A DNA stretch of 8,870 nucleotides from Verrucomicrobiota bacterium (GTDB taxonomy: Bacteria; Verrucomicrobiota; Verrucomicrobiia; Limisphaerales; AV2), in contig QHPW01000189.1 in NCBI GenBank assembly GCA_003219675.1, positions 1 to 8,870 of the forward strand. Direction: 5' to 3'. This document shows positions 5,802-8,870 of this stretch, one piece after another. A program made the position numbers and the translations under genes. How positions within the stretch are numbered: position 1 is the first letter of the stretch; every line of letters begins with the position of its first letter. The notes beneath the pieces were generated by a model. It did no database searches. It saw nothing but the letters and a program-made list of their open reading frames with translations, and was not told the DNA's origin.

Positions 5802-6469
5802 CAGAACCACCGTTGGTGAACGATAATCTGGTCACCGGGGTAAATGGGTCTGTCCAGTTTCGGATTCTTTATGGCCTTGTCACAGTTCACCTTCTCCTTG
5901 CGGCCATTGATCCGAATAATCTCCACGTTCCTGCGGCTGGCAAACTCGGTGAAATCTCCGGCGGCGGCGATGGCGCTGGTGGCTGTCATCTTTGACAGAT
6001 ACGGTATTTGACCCGGCTTTTTGACCTCGCCTCGAACAAAGAAATAACTCTCCTGTCTTTTTACCGTGATGGTCGCCGCTTTGAAATAGGCGGGAACATA
6101 GAGGGCTTGGAGTTCATCCTGCAGCTGGCCGATTGTTTTTCCCGCGGCCAGGATCGCGCGACCCAGCAAAGGTGGATAGACATGGCCGTCTTCGCGAATC
6201 TGCTCTTCATGCTTATCCAGGGGAGTGGTTCCGGAAAAGATGATTGTAATCCTGTCGCCCGAACGAAGCAGTTCAGGGCCCAGCCCTGCCTGAGAAGCAG
6301 AATTCGTCTGGCCGCCAGACGCCGACACCGGGGAGGCCGGCGCGGAGTTGGTGGACTCCGCATCGGGGAAGCTATATTGCGGGGTGCGACATCCAGTCAG
6401 CAAAGCGACCGCGAGGGATGCGAGCATCGAAAGGAAACAGTGCGGGACGAACTTAAGAGACGAATTCAT
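5801..6469 (-). CDS. Wza-type polysaccharide export lipoprotein
   Basis: This is a 222-aa outer-membrane polysaccharide export (OPX) protein. A lipoprotein signal ends in the lipobox LLTGC with Cys27 as the lipidation site. A Ser/Ala/Pro-rich linker (about 34-62) is followed by the Poly_export domain (about 66-138): LRSGDRITIIFSG, then EDGHVYPPLLGRAILAAGKT. One SLBB domain follows (about 142-218), with YFFVRGEVKKPGQIPYLSKMTATSAIAAAGDF and ending in YPGDQIIVHQRWF. E. coli Wza is about 380 aa, with more SLBB-like repeats and a C-terminal pore helix; this protein has neither, so it would need a separate outer-membrane barrel. The truncated barrel gene at the right edge is a candidate. It starts 38 nt after the kinase gene, with no strong Shine-Dalgarno, and its stop overlaps the FHA gene. 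Confidence 0.9.
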   Translation of the reverse strand: MNSSLKFVPHCFLSMLASLAVALLTGCRTPQYSFPDAESTNSAPASPVSASGGQTNSASQAGLGPELLRSGDRITIIFSGTTPLDKHEEQIREDGHVYPPLLGRAILAAGKTIGQLQDELQALYVPAYFKAATITVKRQESYFFVRGEVKKPGQIPYLSKMTATSAIAAAGDFTEFASRRNVEIIRINGRKEKVNCDKAIKNPKLDRPIYPGDQIIVHQRWF

Positions 6470-6507
6470 CTCGGGAAATGCTTAACAGAGCGGCCGTGAA
6501 CGACAAA

Positions 6508-8703
6508 TCAATATTTTTGCTTGAGGTCAAGCTGGGCGCGCTCACCCGCGGGCTTTTTCTTCTCGCCGTTGTTCTTCGAAGGCTCCTCCTCGCGCTTGGA
6601 GTAATAGTCGTAGTAGTAACCGCTGTAGTAGTAATAATACGAATCCTGCGAAATATTGATGTTGTTCAGCACGACGCCCAACATGGTGCCGCCCACCTTT
6701 TCAACCATTTGCTTGGCCCGCAGTGTCATCGCCTGCGGATACTTGCGGTACTGGATGACCAACAGCGCCAGGTCCACTTCGCTCGCGAGAATGGAGGCAT
6801 CGCTCACCCCCATGATCGGGGGCGAATCAAAGAAGACGAAGTCATAACGCTTCTTGGCTTCTTTGATAAAATCCTTCATCTGCACCGAATTCAGAATTCC
6901 CAACGAGCTGCTCGGCAATTTGCCGCTGGGCAGGAAGTCCAGGGTGGGAATGCTGGTGGTTTGGATCACCTGTTCGAGCGTGTTTTGCCGCAACAGATAG
7001 TTGGTGAGCCCGACCGCATTGGAGACGTTCAACAGCTTGTGCAGACTGGGCCGGCGCAGGTCGGAGTCCACCAGCAGGACACGTTGGCCGTTTTGAGCAA
7101 AGACGACCCCCAGGTTGAATATCGTGGTTGACTTTCCTTCGCCGGCGCCGCCGCTGACGACGGTAATACTGTTGGCATCCTCCCGCTTGCGCGAAAACAA
7201 GACGTTGGTGCGTAACACGCGATAAGCTTCCGCGTGCGGACTCTCCGGCCCCTCCTGGATAAGCGAGCCGACGTTCTGTGGAATAACGCCCAGCACCGGC
7301 GCCTGCAACGCGCGTTCGACATCATCAATCGTCTTGACGCTGGTGTCGAGATACTCGATGAAAAACGCCAGGCCGACGCCTACAATCAATCCCACGAGGA
7401 TCCCAAGGATGATGTTCAATTTGAAATCGGGGCTGACCGGTTTCCGACCCGGCTCTGCGTGGTCGGTGATTTCGACGATGGAAGTTTTCGGCAACGCCGC
7501 GTCCACGGTCTCCTGCAAGACGCGCAGATGCACCGCGTCGCGAAGCTTCTGCAGATTGTCCAGCCTGCGTTTTGCCTCGAAATAAGGGCGGTATTTCTCG
7601 GTCATGTCGGCGTCCTTTTTCCGGGCGTCGTCCACCGACTTTGCCAGGGTGTCCAGATTCGCCTTGAAAGCGTCCACCCGCACCTTCAATCCACCAAGGA
7701 TGCCATTAATCCGCCGGTTGATCTCCTCATCGAGGTGCGCCTGCATTGCGGCAACGCCCTTGAAGTCGGGGTGTTGAGGGCCCAGGGTCTCCTTCAGCTT
7801 GGCCAGGTTGGCCTCGGTGGTGGCGAGGTCCATCATGAGTTTTGAAAGCAACTCATCGTTCATTGCCGTCAGGATGGATTTTCTCAACTCGGCGTCGCCT
7901 TTGTCTGCTCTCAGCTGGAGGAGCCCGTTCAGCATCCCGGCCAGGCCGCTAAATTCCGCCTCGGCCCGGATGCGTTGTTCCTCCAGGCTGCGAACCGTTT
8001 GCGGCTCCAGCGTGGAAATGGCATAGGGTCCTTCGGCAGAAATGTCGGAAATACTGTATTCCTTGCGCAACTCATCGACTTTCGCCTCGGCTTCCTTGAT
8101 CTTCTCATCGTTTTGGCTCAATTCCTTCCGCAACACCTCGATGCCCTTCTGGGACATCTCCTGCTTTAACCCCAACTGGGTGTCCCGATAAACGGTCGCT
8201 ATTTGATTGGCAATCTCCGCGGCTTCCTGCGCCGGTTTGTCCTTGGCATCGCTATAGACGCGGATCTCAATCAAACTGGTGTTGCGGGTCTGGCGCACAT
8301 CAATTTTTCCCTTCAAAACGTCGAAGGTTTCCGCCTTGCTGAGCGCGACACCGTTGTTGTAACGTTCGCCCCATCTTTCATTCAACTTCAGGTTGTCGAT
8401 CACTTTGTAGAGCACCTTTTGCGACCGGATTTTCTCAAACTCGGTTTGCAGAAAAAAGGGATCGTACTGGGTGGAGTTCTGTGTGATCCCCAAGGGGCTG
8501 ATGTCGGAGATGTCTTTCTCCACCGCAATGCGGACCATGCTGGACCAGGACTCCGGCAAGATGAACGTCACCGCGGTGGTGGTCAACACCACCAGAAGGA
8601 ACACGGCCAGAATGACCGTCTTACGGATTCGAATGATGCGCCAGTAATCGAGAAAGTGGAGTTTGGTCTCCACCGGATTGGAATTTGTTTTAGGTGCTTC
8701 CAT
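6508..8703 (-). CDS. Wzz/BY-kinase fusion: polysaccharide co-polymerase and tyrosine autokinase (Wzc-like)
   Basis: The 731-aa inner-membrane protein controls polysaccharide chain polymerisation and export and phosphorylates its own tyrosines. The Wzz part starts near residue 14, with membrane helix 1 at about 29-50 and a long periplasmic segment rich in predicted coiled coil (about 180-400). Helix 2 lies at about 428-450, preceded by the proline-rich AEPGRKPVSP. The cytoplasmic kinase has the ExxRxxR motif EAYRVLRTN (492-500), Walker A GGAGEGKST (518-526), Walker A' VLLVDSDLRRP (542-552) and Walker B FVFFDSPP (622-629). A tyrosine cluster YYYYYSGYYYDYY (689-701) holds ten tyrosines. Unusually, a charged 30-residue tail rich in Lys and Glu follows and ends in Tyr731. 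The ATG at 8703 lies 5 nt after a terminator-like U tract with no Shine-Dalgarno visible. Confidence 0.95.
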   Translation of the reverse strand: MEAPKTNSNPVETKLHFLDYWRIIRIRKTVILAVFLLVVLTTTAVTFILPESWSSMVRIAVEKDISDISPLGITQNSTQYDPFFLQTEFEKIRSQKVLYKVIDNLKLNERWGERYNNGVALSKAETFDVLKGKIDVRQTRNTSLIEIRVYSDAKDKPAQEAAEIANQIATVYRDTQLGLKQEMSQKGIEVLRKELSQNDEKIKEAEAKVDELRKEYSISDISAEGPYAISTLEPQTVRSLEEQRIRAEAEFSGLAGMLNGLLQLRADKGDAELRKSILTAMNDELLSKLMMDLATTEANLAKLKETLGPQHPDFKGVAAMQAHLDEEINRRINGILGGLKVRVDAFKANLDTLAKSVDDARKKDADMTEKYRPYFEAKRRLDNLQKLRDAVHLRVLQETVDAALPKTSIVEITDHAEPGRKPVSPDFKLNIILGILVGLIVGVGLAFFIEYLDTSVKTIDDVERALQAPVLGVIPQNVGSLIQEGPESPHAEAYRVLRTNVLFSRKREDANSITVVSGGAGEGKSTTIFNLGVVFAQNGQRVLLVDSDLRRPSLHKLLNVSNAVGLTNYLLRQNTLEQVIQTTSIPTLDFLPSGKLPSSSLGILNSVQMKDFIKEAKKRYDFVFFDSPPIMGVSDASILASEVDLALLVIQYRKYPQAMTLRAKQMVEKVGGTMLGVVLNNINISQDSYYYYYSGYYYDYYSKREEEPSKNNGEKKKPAGERAQLDLKQKY

Positions 8704-8708
8704 GGGTC

Positions 8709-8744
8709 AAAAAAAAAGAGGCCAGAGTTTTCGCTTCCAGCCTC
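8709..8744 (-). terminator. Intrinsic terminator or attenuator in front of the kinase gene
   Basis: Read on the minus strand, GAGGCTGGA (8744-8736), a 9-nt loop (8735-8727) and TCTGGCCTC (8726-8718) form a 9-bp stem with two G-U pairs. Nine consecutive T residues (8717-8709) follow, the standard form of a Rho-independent terminator. It lies after the stop of the barrel gene (8778) and ends 5 nt before the kinase ATG. No promoter is obvious in the 74-nt gap (8704-8777), so it may act as a partial terminator that sets the ratio between the barrel protein and downstream genes, or be overcome by antitermination. Confidence 0.65.
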
Positions 8745-8777
8745 CCGTGATGTCCTTTCCAGTAAATCCTGATGCGC

Positions 8778-8870
8778 TCAATATGTGGCTCTCAAGCCGA
8801 AGTAAATTCGGTTCCGCGTATAGCTTCGGCCGATTTCCGAATCAAGCCGATCATAGTTATAACCTGCGTC
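8778..8870 (-). CDS. C-terminus of a probable outer-membrane beta-barrel protein (5' part outside window)
   Basis: A minus-strand frame open from the right edge encodes 30 residues and stops at TGA (8780-8778). The last strand reads SYTRNRIYFGLRATY, with alternating hydrophobic and polar residues and a terminal aromatic tyrosine, the signal recognised by the BAM insertion machinery. The preceding residues, YNYDRLDSEIG, fit a short loop between two strands. Exopolysaccharide operons of this type often carry an outer-membrane barrel gene (EpsL-like or 'outer membrane beta-barrel protein') next to the Wzc and Wza homologues, and the Wza-type protein here lacks a pore helix. The family cannot be fixed from 30 residues. 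It is separated from the kinase gene by a terminator-like hairpin. Confidence 0.65.
   Translation of the reverse strand, partial: DAGYNYDRLDSEIGRSYTRNRIYFGLRATY

Noticed and set aside
6601..6639. Repetitive GTAGTA text as a microsatellite or CRISPR-like repeat
   Set aside because: It is the coding sequence for the kinase's tyrosine cluster, with no spacer structure.
8690..8717. TTGACC just before the kinase ATG as a -35 box
   Set aside because: It follows the terminator U tract, and the only -10 candidate at the right spacing (CAAATT) would lie inside the gene, giving a transcript without the start codon.
6478..8772. Plus-strand open frames opposite the kinase gene, including ones of about 190-217 codons
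   Set aside because: The kinase on the other strand has complete motifs over its whole length. The plus-strand frames show no domain, and one ends in the terminator and gap region.

Overview
The window looks like a chromosomal segment from a GC-rich Gram-negative bacterium, most likely a Verrucomicrobiota member of the Pedosphaera/Limisphaerales kind. This is inference from gene style, not a database match. The pointers are a Tat-exported Gfo/Idh/MocA oxidoreductase beside a secreted ThuA-like protein, a YceI-like protein of the 'GTSTIHDW' type, an exopolysaccharide operon with a fused Wzz/tyrosine-kinase protein, and several short palindromic intergenic elements close to a REP-associated transposase. 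No rRNA, tRNA, CRISPR array or complete insertion sequence was seen.

Layout. Positions 2-397 (+) hold the 3' part of a REP-associated tyrosine transposase (RAYT/Y1 family), entering from the left edge. It is followed by an 18-bp REP-like palindrome (453-470) and a complete uvrC (495-2030, +). Positions 2031-2242 are non-coding and carry a 16-bp perfect inverted repeat, a short tandem repeat and a GC hairpin that abuts the next stop codon. Everything from 2243 to the right edge is on the minus strand.

The first minus-strand group, read from the right, is thuA-like (5124-4303), Gfo/Idh/MocA (4291-2936) and yceI-like (2872-2243). All three carry export signals. The first two are 11 nt apart and resemble the ThuA/ThuB pairing of sugar catabolism, so a periplasmic sugar-modifying unit is a reasonable inference. 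A candidate promoter with a perfect 12-bp palindrome in its spacer lies at 5191-5218.

A 115-bp palindromic element (5256-5370) separates this group from an exopolysaccharide export operon. Read from the right edge, that operon contains the last 30 codons of a probable outer-membrane beta-barrel protein (8870-8778), an intrinsic-terminator-like hairpin with nine U residues (8744-8709), a 731-aa Wzz/BY-kinase (8703-6508), a Wza-type export lipoprotein with a single SLBB domain (6469-5801), and a small FHA-domain protein with a C-terminal hydrophobic segment (5801-5412) whose start overlaps the previous stop as TGATG. The kinase, lipoprotein and barrel protein would span the envelope for polysaccharide polymerisation and export. 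The FHA protein may sense or recruit a phosphorylated partner.

The most interesting points are the terminator-like hairpin ending 5 nt before the kinase start with no visible ribosome binding site, the FHA gene translationally coupled to a polysaccharide export gene, the EKP-to-EAP change in the oxidoreductase, and at least four different palindromic element types packed into about 5 kb near a RAYT gene.
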